A stretch of 44,380 nucleotides of DNA from an uncultured Microbacteriaceae bacterium (GCA_903940225.1 CAJAKC010000030.1:1-44380), one strand, 5' to 3'. Positions 9,595 to 17,812 are shown, counted from the first letter of the stretch. A program made the numbers and translations. Notes: generated by a model from the sequence alone, not told the origin.

Positions 9595-10590
9595 GTGTCG
9601 CTCGTTCACCTCGCGGATCGCCGCCCGACGGTCACCACCGAGCAGATGCTGGAACACCTGGTCCCGCCTCGGCAGTTCGTGTCAGCGCGGTTCGAGACCT
9701 TTGTCCCTGACAACGACTACCCCTCGCAATACAACGCGCGCGATGCCGCTCGTGATTTCTTCACCTCGACCGCGGGAGGTCTCTTCAGGAAATCCGTGGA
9801 CCAGCCTTTGGGTCTCTACCTTGACGGAGGGTTCGGAGTTGGGAAAACCCACCTCCTCGCCTCGGCCTGGCACGTCGCGATGGGTCGGAAATACTTTGGC
9901 ACATTCATCGAGTACACGGCTCTGGTTGGTGCGCTCGGCTACGCACAGGCCGTCGCCGCCCTCACCGGGACTGCGTTCGTTGCCATCGATGAATTCGAAC
10001 TGGACGACCCGGGCGACACAATGCTCATGACGCGGCTGCTGGGTGCCCTGATGGCGACGGGAACTCGCGTGATGGCGACGTCGAACACGCCCCCTAATGC
10101 TCTGGGCGAGGGTCGCTTCGCGGCGGCGGATTTTGTCCGTGAGATTCAAGGGCTGTCCGATCGTTTCCGAACTTTCCGAATCGACGGTGTTGATTATCGT
10201 CACCGCGAAAACGAGGGTCGAGCGGATGTGTCGACAGAAGAGGAACTCGACGCGGTCGAACGCTCGGCGGGACTCACGGTCGCGAGCGATGTCTTTGGTG
10301 AATTGAAGTTTGTCCTTGCGCGCGAACACCCCTCGAAGTATGCAATTTTGGTTGAGGAAATAGGTGCGGTTGTGTGGCGCGATGTCTCGCCGTTTGCGGA
10401 TCAGAACGATGCACTTCGCTTTGTCGCCCTCGTCGACCGGCTCTACGATGCCGACATTCCGATTCGAGCGTCCGGCACTCCCGTCGACGAGGTTTTCCCC
10501 GCCGAGATGCTCAGCGGAGGTTTCCGAAAGAAGTATCTCCGCGCTCAATCGCGGCTCGTTGCTCTCACACATCGCGCAATCTCCCGTTAA
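9595..10590 (+). CDS. zapE: ZapE/AFG1-family ATPase (cell division protein ZapE)
   Basis: AFG1-like AAA ATPase. In Escherichia coli ZapE acts on the Z-ring; the actinobacterial role is less defined. It has 331 residues from GTG 9595 (VSLVHLADRRPTVTTEQM), a start that matches the usual actinobacterial N-terminus and has AGGAAGG 11 nt upstream. The frame is open further upstream but there it runs antisense through the RibD-like gene. Walker A GGFGVGKTHLLAS is near residue 80, Walker B is FVAIDEFELDDPGD, and sensor-1 lies in the segment ending SNTPPNALGEGRFAA. The C-terminus has GFRKKYLRAQSRL. It is divergent from the RibD-like operon and followed by a 113-bp gap before amtB. Confidence 0.92.
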   Translation: MSLVHLADRRPTVTTEQMLEHLVPPRQFVSARFETFVPDNDYPSQYNARDAARDFFTSTAGGLFRKSVDQPLGLYLDGGFGVGKTHLLASAWHVAMGRKYFGTFIEYTALVGALGYAQAVAALTGTAFVAIDEFELDDPGDTMLMTRLLGALMATGTRVMATSNTPPNALGEGRFAAADFVREIQGLSDRFRTFRIDGVDYRHRENEGRADVSTEEELDAVERSAGLTVASDVFGELKFVLAREHPSKYAILVEEIGAVVWRDVSPFADQNDALRFVALVDRLYDADIPIRASGTPVDEVFPAEMLSGGFRKKYLRAQSRLVALTHRAISR

Positions 10591-10605
10591 CACGACCATC
10601 GTTTC

Positions 10606-10643
10606 GTAACACGAGCGTCACACGGGCGACGGTTTGACGAAAC
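10606..10643 (+). promoter_or_regulatory. GlnR-box-like repeat upstream of amtB
   Basis: Four pentamers spaced exactly 11 bp apart: GTAAC (10606), GTCAC (10617), GACGG (10628) and GAAAC (10639), each pair separated by 6 nt. The streptomycete GlnR operator is gTnAC-n6-GaAAC repeated twice. The first and last elements match well, the middle two poorly. The position, 61-98 bp before the ammonium transporter start, is right for nitrogen control. Regulator identity is inferred. Confidence 0.4.
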
Positions 10644-10703
10644 GTCCGTCGTGCACTCTGAGGGTGTGGGCATGCGCTCACTGACGGAGAAAAGGACAGC
10701 GTT

Positions 10704-11906
10704 ATGGATGTTGGAAACATGTCGTGGGCACTGGTCGCAACAGCCCTTGTACTCTTCATGACCCCCGGAGTGGCTTTCTTCTACGGCGGCCTCGTTAAGG
10801 CGAAGAGCGTCATTTCGATGATGATGATGTCGTTTGGGTCGATGGGTCTTGCGGGTGTGCTGTGGGTGCTTGTTGGGTACAACATGTCCACCGTGACGAA
10901 TCCCTTTGACTTCGCGGGAGACCCCTTTAGCGATTTTGCACTCGCGGCAGCGAACGACAACACGCTGTTGTACGCGGCTTATGGTGGGACGTTCGCAATC
11001 ATCACCATCGCACTCGTCTCGGGCGCAATCGCCGACCGCGCGAAGTTCGGATCGTGGATGGTGTTTGTTGCACTCTTTTCGGTCCTCGCCTATTTCCCCG
11101 TTGCCTCGTGGGTGTGGGGCGGGGGATGGATCATGAACCTCGACGAAGCCCTCGGCTTGCCCGCGGTGATTGATTACGCAGGCGGTACGGCGGTCCACAT
11201 CAACGCGGGTGCCGCCGCCCTAGCGCTAGCCATCGTCCTCGGCAAACGAGTTGCCTACGGCAAAGGTGTCCACCAGCCACACAACGTCCCGTTGACTCTC
11301 ATTGGAGTTGCGATCCTGTGGTTCGGGTGGTTTGGATTCAACGCCGGAGCGCAGGCTTTTGGGGACATGAGCCAGGTGGGCCTCATCACGATCAACACGT
11401 TTGTTGCGACAGCGGCCGCCATCCTCGGCTGGATGGTCATCGAAAGAATTCGAGATGGCAGGGCGACAATCATTGGTGCCGGTTCCGGTGCCGTCGCGGG
11501 TCTTGTCGCCATCACCCCAGCTTGTGCAAACCTCAGCCCCGGGTGGTCGATTGTCTTGGGGCTGGTCGTCGGCGCACTGTGTGCCTTTGCCGTCAACCTC
11601 AAGTTCGCGCTCGGATTCGATGATTCGCTCGACGTTGTGGGAATCCACCTCGTCGGCGGAATAGCGGGAACGCTTTTCCTCGGTTTCTTTGCCACGGACA
11701 CGGGAATGATCTACTCGGGTGATATTGGGCAACTCGTCACTCAAGCAATCGCCGCCGGGGGAGTGTTGGTGTATTCCTTCGTCATCTCGTACATCTTGGG
11801 CGTCGCCATTGAGAAGACAATTGGCTTCCGCGCGTCGACCGAGGCAGAGATTGCCGGAATCGACACGGTCGTTCACGGTGAACTGGGATACGCGCTCGTT
11901 GATTAG
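10704..11906 (+). CDS. amtB: Ammonium transporter (Amt/MEP/Rh family)
   Basis: Inner-membrane channel for ammonium uptake, 400 residues with about 11 predicted membrane helices. The N-terminus (LFMTPGVAFFYGGL) is the classic Amt signature, so it has no cleaved leader. The pore residues are present: D157 in VIDYAGG for recruitment and the twin histidines H165 (AVHINAGA) and H315 (VVGIHLVGG). ATG 10704 has AAAGGA at 10690-10695 with an 8-nt spacer. In most actinobacteria amtB is followed by glnK and glnD. Here a tRNA gene follows after 27 bp, so the PII partner must be elsewhere or absent. Regulation by nitrogen status is suggested by the GlnR-like array upstream. Confidence 0.97.
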   Translation: MDVGNMSWALVATALVLFMTPGVAFFYGGLVKAKSVISMMMMSFGSMGLAGVLWVLVGYNMSTVTNPFDFAGDPFSDFALAAANDNTLLYAAYGGTFAIITIALVSGAIADRAKFGSWMVFVALFSVLAYFPVASWVWGGGWIMNLDEALGLPAVIDYAGGTAVHINAGAAALALAIVLGKRVAYGKGVHQPHNVPLTLIGVAILWFGWFGFNAGAQAFGDMSQVGLITINTFVATAAAILGWMVIERIRDGRATIIGAGSGAVAGLVAITPACANLSPGWSIVLGLVVGALCAFAVNLKFALGFDDSLDVVGIHLVGGIAGTLFLGFFATDTGMIYSGDIGQLVTQAIAAGGVLVYSFVISYILGVAIEKTIGFRASTEAEIAGIDTVVHGELGYALVD

Positions 11907-11933
11907 GAACGCTCTGTGTCAGAATGTCCGTAA

Positions 11934-12006
11934 GGGCGATTGGCGCAGTTGGTAGCGCGCTTCCTTCACACGGAAGAGGTCATCGGTTCAAGTCCGGTAT
12001 CGCCCA
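11934..12006 (+). tRNA. tRNA-Val (CAC)
   Basis: A cloverleaf folds fully: acceptor GGGCGAT/ATCGCCC, D stem GCGC/GCGC, anticodon stem CTTCC/GGAAG with loop TTCACAC, T stem ATCGG/CCGGT with TTCAAGT. The anticodon CAC reads GUG. The discriminator is A and CCA is not encoded. CAGAAT at 11920-11925 could be its -10, with little or no 5' leader. Confidence 0.95.
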
Positions 12007-12021
12007 CGGCTCGCGCCCATT

Positions 12022-12050
12022 TTGTGTTGACGGGCAGAGTTCGGTAGAGT
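12022..12050 (+). promoter_or_regulatory. Promoter before tRNA-Gly
   Basis: TTGTGT (12022-12027), a 17-bp spacer and TAGAGT (12045-12050), about 23 bp before tRNA-Gly. It probably drives the Gly-Cys-Val(GAC) group up to the terminator at 12340. TTGACG at 12027 also looks like a -35 but is only 12 bp from the -10. Confidence 0.5.
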
Positions 12051-12073
12051 CAAGGAAGTCCCGCAAGGGGCGT

Positions 12074-12145
12074 GCGGATGTGGCGCAGTGGTAGCGCATC
12101 ACCTTGCCAAGGTGAGGGTCGCGAGTTCGAATCTCGTCATCCGCT
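12074..12145 (+). tRNA. tRNA-Gly (GCC)
   Basis: Acceptor GCGGATG/CATCCGC, D stem GCGC/GCGC, anticodon stem TCACC/GGTGA with loop TTGCCAA, T stem GCGAG/CTCGT with TTCGAAT. The anticodon GCC reads GGC and GGU. The discriminator is U, as usual for bacterial tRNA-Gly. CCA is not encoded. Confidence 0.95.
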
Positions 12146-12173
12146 CGGAAGAGCCTCAGGGCACAATCCACAC

Positions 12174-12247
12174 GGTGGCGTGGCCGAGAGGCGAGGCAGC
12201 GGCCTGCAAAGCCGTCCACACGGGTTCAAATCCCGTCGCCACCTCCA
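12174..12247 (+). tRNA. tRNA-Cys (GCA)
   Basis: Acceptor GGTGGCG/CGCCACC, anticodon loop CTGCAAA closed by a 5-bp stem, T arm ACGGG/CCCGT around TTCAAAT. The anticodon GCA reads UGC and UGU. The discriminator is U, expected for Cys. It is the only one of the four tRNAs here that is followed by an encoded CCA (12245-12247). Confidence 0.95.
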
Positions 12248-12263
12248 CAACTTCATAGGCCTT

Positions 12264-12335
12264 GGGCGATTGGCGCAGCGGTAGCGCGCTTCCCTGACAC
12301 GGAAGAGGTCACTGGTTCGATCCCAGTATCGCCCA
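12264..12335 (+). tRNA. tRNA-Val (GAC)
   Basis: Acceptor GGGCGAT/ATCGCCC, anticodon stem CTTCC/GGAAG with loop CTGACAC, T stem ACTGG/CCAGT with TTCGATC. The anticodon GAC reads GUC and GUU. The acceptor and anticodon stems are identical to those of tRNA-Val(CAC) at 11934, while the D loop, anticodon loop and T arm differ. CCA is not encoded. Confidence 0.95.
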
Positions 12336-12339
12336 CTCC

Positions 12340-12366
12340 AAAACCCTGCCGCGCGCAGGGTTTTTT
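12340..12366 (+). terminator. Rho-independent terminator after the tRNA cluster
   Basis: CCCTGC (12344-12349) pairs with GCAGGG (12355-12360) around loop CGCGC. The stem is extended by the flanking A-run and T-run and followed by TTTTTT (12361-12366). It starts 4 bp after tRNA-Val(GAC). Confidence 0.9.
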
Positions 12367-12394
12367 GGTACCACGACCCACAGCGGCTTATCGC

Positions 12395-12400
12395 TAGGCT
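12395..12400 (+). promoter_or_regulatory. thrS promoter -10 (TAGGCT)
   Basis: TAGGCT 25 nt before the thrS GTG, placing the transcript start near 12407, just upstream of TTGAGGAG (12413-12420). The predicted leader of about 18 nt is far too short for a T-box. The preceding terminator separates it from the tRNA unit. Confidence 0.5.
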
Positions 12401-12425
12401 GAAGTTGACCGATTGAGGAGTGCAC

Positions 12426-14405
12426 GTGACCGACAGCATCACTCTGGCTGAGCCGAACACGGGGTTCGAACTGTTCAGCGAAAAGTCGATCGTTGCGATG
12501 CGAGTCAACGGCGAACTGCGGGATCTGGCACACCAGGCGCAACCGGGTGACGTCGTGGAGGGCGTTGACATTTCCAGCCCCGACGGCCTCAACGTGCTCC
12601 GGCATTCCACTGCCCACGTTCTGGCACAGGCGGTCCAGCGAATCAATCCCGAAGCACAACTGGGAATCGGACCACCGGTGACGGATGGGTTTTACTACGA
12701 CGTCAAGGTTGAGAACCCCTTCACGCCGGACGATCTCGTTGCCGTCGAAAAGGAAATGAATCGCATCGTTCAAGAAGGGCAACGGTTCATGCGCCGCCCC
12801 GTCTCAGAGGACGAGGCGCGCGCAGAGTTGGCGAGTGAACCGTTCAAGTTGGAACTCATCGGTCTCAAGGGCGGAAGCCTTGGAGAGGACAACGAAAGCG
12901 TTGAGGTCGGCGGTTCCGAGCTAACCATCTACGACAACGTCGATCCCAAGTCGGGTGACACGGTGTGGAAAGACCTGTGTCGCGGCCCCCACCTTCCCAA
13001 CACCCGAATGATCGGCCAAGGGTACAAACTGATGCGGTCCGCCGCTGCCTATTGGCGCGGTTCGGAGAAGAACCAGTCTTTGCAGAGGATTTACGGAACG
13101 GGTTGGCCTTCCAAACAAGAGTTGCGCGAACACATCGAACGCCTCGACGAGGCGACAAAACGCGACCACCGTCGACTCGGTGCTGAACTCGACCTGTTCT
13201 CGTTCCCCGATGAGATCGGTTCGGGGCTCGCGGTGTTCCACCCGAAGGGTGGCATCATCCGTCGCGAGATGGAGGATTACTCCCGCAAGCGACACGACGA
13301 GGGTGGCTACGAGTTCGTCTACACGCCTCACATCACGAAGCAGACCCTCTTTGAAACGTCCGGCCACTTGAGTTGGTACAAGGACGGAATGTTCCCTCCC
13401 ATGCACCTCGACGAGCTGCGCAACGACGCCGGCGACGTCACGCGTCAAGGCACGGACTACTACCTCAAGCCGATGAATTGCCCGTTTCACATTCTCATTT
13501 ATCGTTCGCAGGGACGTTCGTATCGCGACTTACCGATGCGGTTGTTCGAATTCGGATCCGTTTATCGGTATGAGAAGTCCGGGGTTGTGCATGGGCTGAC
13601 GCGTGTTCGGGGGATGACGCAGGACGATGCGCACATTTTCACCACGCCGGCAACGATGGAGGAAGAGCTCACAAAAGTTCTCGACTTTGTGTTGTCGTTG
13701 CTGCGTGACTACGGGCTGAACGATTTCTACCTCGAGTTGTCGACTCGAGACGAGTCGGACAAGTTTGTCGGCTCGGACGAATTGTGGGAGACGGCTACAG
13801 CCACACTCCAGAAGGTTGCGACAGAGTCGGGGCTGACTCTCGTTCCCGACCCCGGTGGAGCCGCGTTCTACGGCCCCAAGATTTCGGTGCAAGCGCGCGA
13901 CGCCATCGGTCGCACCTGGCAGATGTCGACGATTCAACTGGATTTCAACCTCCCCGAACGTTTCGAACTCGAATACACGGCCCCTGACGGTTCACGTCAG
14001 CGGCCGGTCATGATTCACCGCGCGCTTTTTGGCTCGGTAGAACGCTTCTTCGGGGTCCTGCTCGAGCACTACGCCGGGGCATTCCCGGTGTGGCTCGCAC
14101 CACAGCAAGTAGTTGCCGTTCCGGTCGCCGAGGAGTTCGCCGACTATCTCGCGGATGTCGTGGCCCAAATGAAGAAGGCGGGAATTCGCGCCGAACTCGA
14201 CGCTTCTGATGATCGCATGCAAAAGAAGATTCGCAACCACACCATGGCGAAAGTGCCCTACATCGTCATCGCCGGTGAAGAGGACAGAGCGAACGGGGCG
14301 GTCAGTTTCCGATTCCGTGACGGTGAGCAGGTCAACGGAGTTCTAGTCGCCGACGCTATTGCGCGAATCACCGACATCATCGAGCGCCGCAGCCAGGACA
14401 TCTGA
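12426..14405 (+). CDS. thrS: Threonine--tRNA ligase
   Basis: Class II aminoacyl-tRNA synthetase charging tRNA-Thr, 659 residues. I chose GTG 12426 because GAGGAG (12415-12420) lies 5 nt before it; another in-frame GTG at 12420 overlaps that Shine-Dalgarno. Order: an N-terminal TGS domain; an editing domain with HSTAH (near residue 59) and CRGPH (near residue 184), which removes mischarged serine; and a catalytic core with zinc ligands in MNCPFH (near 350), DDAHIF and [13 protein letters not shown]. The C-terminal anticodon-binding domain contains [13 protein letters not shown]. The stop overlaps the HIT gene start by 1 bp (TGATG), a conserved actinobacterial pair. Confidence 0.97.
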   Translation: MTDSITLAEPNTGFELFSEKSIVAMRVNGELRDLAHQAQPGDVVEGVDISSPDGLNVLRHSTAHVLAQAVQRINPEAQLGIGPPVTDGFYYDVKVENPFTPDDLVAVEKEMNRIVQEGQRFMRRPVSEDEARAELASEPFKLELIGLKGGSLGEDNESVEVGGSELTIYDNVDPKSGDTVWKDLCRGPHLPNTRMIGQGYKLMRSAAAYWRGSEKNQSLQRIYGTGWPSKQELREHIERLDEATKRDHRRLGAELDLFSFPDEIGSGLAVFHPKGGIIRREMEDYSRKRHDEGGYEFVYTPHITKQTLFETSGHLSWYKDGMFPPMHLDELRNDAGDVTRQGTDYYLKPMNCPFHILIYRSQGRSYRDLPMRLFEFGSVYRYEKSGVVHGLTRVRGMTQDDAHIFTTPATMEEELTKVLDFVLSLLRDYGLNDFYLELSTRDESDKFVGSDELWETATATLQKVATESGLTLVPDPGGAAFYGPKISVQARDAIGRTWQMSTIQLDFNLPERFELEYTAPDGSRQRPVMIHRALFGSVERFFGVLLEHYAGAFPVWLAPQQVVAVPVAEEFADYLADVVAQMKKAGIRAELDASDDRMQKKIRNHTMAKVPYIVIAGEEDRANGAVSFRFRDGEQVNGVLVADAIARITDIIERRSQDI

Positions 14406-14938
14406 TGGTCGACGCCGAGTCGAGCGATCAGTTCCCGGGAGATTTTGACGGAATGGGGCGCCTCTGGACCCCGCATCGCATGGTCTATCTGAATAAGGAA
14501 ACGGGAGAGACCGGTTGCCCCTTTTGTACCGCGCCAACGAGAAGCGATGAGGATGGTTTGATTGTTGCCCGCGGTGAGATGGCCTACGTCATCATGAACC
14601 TTTACCCCTACAATTCGGGGCACCTCATGATTTGCCCAAATCGCCATGTTGCAACCTACGACCAGGCCACGGAATCGGAAGTAGCCGAGATTGGTTTGCT
14701 CACACAAATCGCAATGCGAGTGCTAACCGAAGCGACCGGTTGTGTCGGTTTCAATTTGGGGATGAACCAGGGCGAGGTTGCCGGCGCGGGTATCGCGGAA
14801 CACCTGCACCAACACATCGTTCCGCGATGGCAAAATGATGCGAACTTCTTCCCGATTATTGCGCAAACGAAAGCCTTACCCCGCCTTCTCGGCGACATGC
14901 GTGACCTGCTGGCACGGCACTGGCCCGCAGAGTCCTAA
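14405..14938 (+). CDS. HIT family hydrolase (Ap4A phosphorylase-like)
   Basis: Histidine-triad nucleotide-binding protein, 177 residues. The catalytic triad is HLHQHIVPRW near residue 137. A CPFC pair near residue 38 is a typical zinc-binding addition of this actinobacterial group, which includes a mycobacterial Ap4A phosphorylase. NLYPYNSGHLMICP and FNLGMNQGEVAGAGI are further HIT-fold signatures. It likely degrades dinucleoside polyphosphates such as Ap4A, which synthetases produce, fitting its fusion-like overlap with thrS. The substrate is inferred from the family. In many actinobacteria a phosphatidylinositol-phosphate synthase and mannosyltransferase genes follow; here pdxS comes next. 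Confidence 0.88.
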   Translation: MVDAESSDQFPGDFDGMGRLWTPHRMVYLNKETGETGCPFCTAPTRSDEDGLIVARGEMAYVIMNLYPYNSGHLMICPNRHVATYDQATESEVAEIGLLTQIAMRVLTEATGCVGFNLGMNQGEVAGAGIAEHLHQHIVPRWQNDANFFPIIAQTKALPRLLGDMRDLLARHWPAES

Positions 14939-14941
14939 ACT
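14936..14941 (+). promoter_or_regulatory. Candidate -10 (TAAACT) of pdxS, fused to the HIT stop codon
   Basis: TAAACT begins with the TAA stop of the HIT gene and ends 6 nt before an in-frame ATG at 14948. The transcript would begin at or next to that ATG. The better translational start, with AAGGAG, is ATG 14984, so the message would have a 36-nt leader that could itself be read in frame. Confidence 0.45.
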
Positions 14942-14983
14942 TGAAGGATGCCCCGAGTGGGCACTGCACAAGGAGTGATAGAT

Positions 14984-15874
14984 ATGGCGGAAAACACCGT
15001 CGGTACGTTGCGAATCAAGAGCGGTCTCGCGGACATGCTCAAGGGTGGCGTCATCATGGACGTTGTCAATGCCGAGCAGGCACGAATTGCGGAGGACGCC
15101 GGAGCTGTAGCCGTCATGGCTCTCGAGCGTGTTCCCGCCGATATCCGCGCTCAAGGTGGTGTTGCTCGAATGAGCGACCCCGATCTCATTGATGCAATCA
15201 AGCGTGAGGTCACCATCCCCGTCATGGCGAAGGCGCGTATCGGTCACTTTGTTGAAGCTCAGGTGCTCCAGGCTCTCGAAGTTGATTACATCGACGAATC
15301 CGAAGTTCTCTCTCCCGCCGATTACGTCAACCACATTGATAAGACTAATTTCACGGTGCCCTTCGTGTGTGGTGCTACCAATCTCGGTGAAGCGCTCCGT
15401 CGGATCACCGAGGGTGCCGCGATGATTCGCTCCAAAGGAGAAGCCGGCACGGGTGATGTTTCGGAAGCCACCAAGCACATCCGCACCATCCGCTCGGAGA
15501 TCGCGGCTCTCGCCGCCAAGACTGCGGATGAACTGTTCGTTGCCGCGAAAGAACTTCAAGCACCTTACGAGCTCGTCAAATGGGTGTCCGAAAACGGTCA
15601 GCTACCCGTCGTCCTGTTTGTGGCCGGTGGAGTTGCCACACCAGCTGACGCAGCGATGATGATGCAACTCGGTGCCGATGGCGTGTTCGTCGGTTCTGGC
15701 GTGTTCAAGTCGGGCAACCCCGTCGAACGTGCCAAGGCAATCGTCAAAGCAACGGCGGCCTACACCGATGCGAAGGTTATTGCCGAAGTGTCGCGCGGGC
15801 TCGGTGAAGCAATGGTCGGCATCAACGTCAACGACCTTCCCGCTCCCCACCGCCTTTCCGAGCGTGGCTGGTAA
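14984..15874 (+). CDS. pdxS: Pyridoxal 5'-phosphate synthase lyase subunit PdxS
   Basis: Synthase subunit of the DXP-independent PLP pathway. It builds PLP from ribose 5-phosphate, glyceraldehyde 3-phosphate and ammonia supplied by PdxT. It has 296 residues from ATG 14984, which has AAGGAG at 14970-14975 and an 8-nt spacer; an in-frame ATG at 14948 would add 12 residues. It is a TIM barrel with the ribose-binding lysine in VMAKARIGH, the second active-site lysine region [10 protein letters not shown] and the phosphate loop FVGSGVFKS. PdxS normally forms a dodecamer decorated by PdxT. The gene overlaps pdxT by 11 bp, consistent with a fixed stoichiometry. Confidence 0.96.
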   Translation: MAENTVGTLRIKSGLADMLKGGVIMDVVNAEQARIAEDAGAVAVMALERVPADIRAQGGVARMSDPDLIDAIKREVTIPVMAKARIGHFVEAQVLQALEVDYIDESEVLSPADYVNHIDKTNFTVPFVCGATNLGEALRRITEGAAMIRSKGEAGTGDVSEATKHIRTIRSEIAALAAKTADELFVAAKELQAPYELVKWVSENGQLPVVLFVAGGVATPADAAMMMQLGADGVFVGSGVFKSGNPVERAKAIVKATAAYTDAKVIAEVSRGLGEAMVGINVNDLPAPHRLSERGW

Positions 15875-16466
15875 CAGCCCCCTCGTCGGCGTCCTTGCCC
15901 TGCAGGGCGACGTTCGCGAACACGAGCGAGTCCTCGACGAACTGGGAATTGAGCACTCCCCGGTGCGAACCGTTGATCAGTTGGGCGAAGTCAACGCGCT
16001 GATTATTCCGGGCGGAGAGTCGGGCGTCATCGACAAATTGACGAGGATTTTCGACGTGCGCGATGCGCTGATTGACCGCATCCAGGGCGGTTTACCCGTG
16101 CTGGGAACATGTGCAGGACTGATCATGCTCGCCGACCGACTCACCGGCGGTCTTGTCGGCCAGCAAACCCTCGGCGGGCTCGACGTCACGGTGGAACGCA
16201 ACGCGTTTGGAAGCCAGGTTGATTCGTTCGAAACGACCATTGACATGCCGCCCATCGGTGGGGCGCCAATCCGGTCCTCGTTTATTCGTGCTCCCATTGT
16301 GCGCGACGCAGGCAGTGCCGAAATTATCGCGACGCTCCCGAGCGGCGAAATCGTCGGCGTCCGTCAGGGAAACATCGTCGGAATTTCCTTCCATCCCGAA
16401 GTTTCAAATGAAGTGCGCGTTCATGAGTGGTGGGTCCGAACCGTTGTCACCCCTGCGCTTCAGTAA
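15864..16466 (+). CDS. pdxT: Pyridoxal 5'-phosphate synthase glutaminase subunit PdxT
   Basis: Class I glutamine amidotransferase that feeds ammonia to PdxS. The start is GTG 15864 ([16 protein letters not shown]), inside the pdxS end, giving 200 residues. No nearer start exists before the conserved GVLALQGD strand. The frame stays open far upstream inside pdxS, but those residues are not protein-like. [10 protein letters not shown] is the oxyanion-loop region, the catalytic cysteine is in [12 protein letters not shown], and the His-Glu pair in SFHPEV. No Shine-Dalgarno is visible, so translation is probably coupled to pdxS. Confidence 0.94.
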   Translation: MAGNSPLVGVLALQGDVREHERVLDELGIEHSPVRTVDQLGEVNALIIPGGESGVIDKLTRIFDVRDALIDRIQGGLPVLGTCAGLIMLADRLTGGLVGQQTLGGLDVTVERNAFGSQVDSFETTIDMPPIGGAPIRSSFIRAPIVRDAGSAEIIATLPSGEIVGVRQGNIVGISFHPEVSNEVRVHEWWVRTVVTPALQ

Positions 16467-16469
16467 CAT
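16464..16469 (+). promoter_or_regulatory. Possible yebC -10 (TAACAT)
   Basis: TAACAT begins with the pdxT stop codon and lies 29 nt before the yebC ATG. It would give a leader of about 23 nt that includes AAGGA (16488-16492). CACGAT at 16478 is a weaker alternative. Confidence 0.3.
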
Positions 16470-16498
16470 CAAGTAGTCACGATAACTAAGGAACGTAC

Positions 16499-17260
16499 AT
16501 GTCCGGACACTCCAAATGGGCGACAACCAAGCACAAAAAAGCCATTATTGACAGCAGGCGTGCCAAGTCGTTCGCCAAGTTGATCAAGAACATCGAGGTC
16601 GCAGCTCGCGCGGGCGGTGCGGATCTTGCGGGAAACCCGACGCTCGCGGATGCCATTTACAAGGCCAAAAAGACCAGCGTCCCCAACGACAACATCGAGC
16701 GTGCCGTGAAGCGAGGAGCCGGACTCTCGGGAGACGCCGTCGAATACCAGACCATCATGTACGAAGGCTACGGACCCAACGGCGTTGCGTTGCTTATCGA
16801 ATGTTTGACGGATAACAAGAACCGCGCGGCGGCAGAAGTTCGAACCGCAATGTCACGACACGGGGGCGCGCTGGCAGACCCCGGTTCGGTCGCCTACAAC
16901 TTCGCGCGCAAGGGAGTGATTTCAATCACGAAAGTTGCGGGAGTGACGGAAGACGACATTCTCATGGCCGTTCTGGACGCCGGAGCGGAGGAAGTCGTCG
17001 ACCAGGGTGGTGGGTTTGAGGTCATCACGGAACCGACCCACCTGGTCACGGCACGTAAAGCGCTACAGGAAGCCGGGCTCGACTTCGACAGCGCCGACGC
17101 GGAATTTGTGCCCAGCGTAACCATCGACATCGACGCGGCGACGGCTCGGAAAGTGTTCGCTCTCATCGATTCACTCGAGGACAGTGACGACGTACAGAAT
17201 GTTTTCGCGAACTTTTCGATTCCAGCTGACGTTCAGGCGGAACTCGACGCGGACGAGTAA
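16499..17260 (+). CDS. yebC: YebC/PmpR family DNA-binding transcriptional/translational regulator
   Basis: Conserved YebC-family protein of 253 residues. Members bind DNA as regulators, and recent work ties the family to ribosome pausing at proline stretches; which role holds here cannot be told. Clear signatures are the N-terminal [15 protein letters not shown], the [17 protein letters not shown] helix and [21 protein letters not shown] lies 6 nt before the ATG. It sits directly before ruvC, ruvA and ruvB, its usual place in many bacteria; the gap to ruvC is 3 bp, so yebC and ruvC form one unit. The C-terminal domain is acidic and ends in ELDADE. Confidence 0.95.
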   Translation: MSGHSKWATTKHKKAIIDSRRAKSFAKLIKNIEVAARAGGADLAGNPTLADAIYKAKKTSVPNDNIERAVKRGAGLSGDAVEYQTIMYEGYGPNGVALLIECLTDNKNRAAAEVRTAMSRHGGALADPGSVAYNFARKGVISITKVAGVTEDDILMAVLDAGAEEVVDQGGGFEVITEPTHLVTARKALQEAGLDFDSADAEFVPSVTIDIDAATARKVFALIDSLEDSDDVQNVFANFSIPADVQAELDADE

Positions 17261-17263
17261 TCG

Positions 17264-17803
17264 GTGCGCGTCCTCGGTGTCGACCCCGGTCTTACCCGAT
17301 GTGGTTTTGGAGTTATCGAATCGAAGGCATCGCGTTCGGTCGAATTCGTTGATGTCGGCGTGGTTCGTTCCGAACCGTCCCTCCCGCTTCATGAACGTCT
17401 TCTCATCATTCGAAACGAGTTGGCGGCCGTGATCGACCGCACGAAACCGGATGTCGTTGCTATTGAGCGAGTGTTCGCTCAGCACAATGTTCGATCGGTG
17501 ATGGGAACAGCGCAAGTGGCCGGAATCACACTGGTGCTCGCTGCCGAACGTGGGATTGCCGTTGCGCTGCACACGCCAAGTGAAGTGAAGGCCGCTGTGA
17601 CGGGATACGGACGTGCCGACAAGAATCAAGTGACCGTGATGGTGGCCAAGATTCTGGGGCTTACCGAGCTGCCCAAACCGGCCGATGCCGCGGACGCGCT
17701 CGCTCTCGCAATCTGCCACGCCTGGAAGGGCTCCGTGGTCAGTGAGACTGAAACCCCGGCCCAGCGCGCGTGGCGAACGGCTCTCGACAAGGGTCGCTCG
17801 TAG
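17264..17803 (+). CDS. ruvC: Crossover junction endodeoxyribonuclease RuvC
   Basis: Holliday-junction resolvase, a dimeric RNase H-fold nuclease that cuts the junction held by RuvAB. It has 179 residues from GTG 17264, 3 bp after the yebC stop. Catalytic acidic residues are visible in [19 protein letters not shown], and the closely spaced aspartates of [15 protein letters not shown]. The GTAQVAG and [10 protein letters not shown] segments are family signatures. A short tail follows the core. Its TAG stop forms the start of a TAGGCT hexamer in front of ruvA, so ruvA may have its own promoter inside the cluster. Confidence 0.95.
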   Translation: MRVLGVDPGLTRCGFGVIESKASRSVEFVDVGVVRSEPSLPLHERLLIIRNELAAVIDRTKPDVVAIERVFAQHNVRSVMGTAQVAGITLVLAAERGIAVALHTPSEVKAAVTGYGRADKNQVTVMVAKILGLTELPKPADAADALALAICHAWKGSVVSETETPAQRAWRTALDKGRS

Positions 17804-17806
17804 GCT
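17801..17806 (+). promoter_or_regulatory. Candidate leaderless -10 (TAGGCT) of ruvA
   Basis: TAGGCT, then GAAGCC, then ATG 17813. The TAG is the ruvC stop. The spacing is exactly that expected for a leaderless transcript, and no Shine-Dalgarno precedes ruvA. No clear -35 is seen. Confidence 0.5.
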
Positions 17807-17812
17807 GAAGCC

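Noticed and set aside
9682-10599. A 305-codon open frame on the minus strand opposite zapE
   Set aside because: It lies wholly antisense to a well-supported gene, has no family signature or ribosome site, and is the type of shadow frame that G+C-rich third positions create.
12367-12425. T-box riboswitch before thrS
   Set aside because: The predicted leader is only about 18 nt and holds just a ribosome site; the nearby hairpin belongs to the tRNA terminator.
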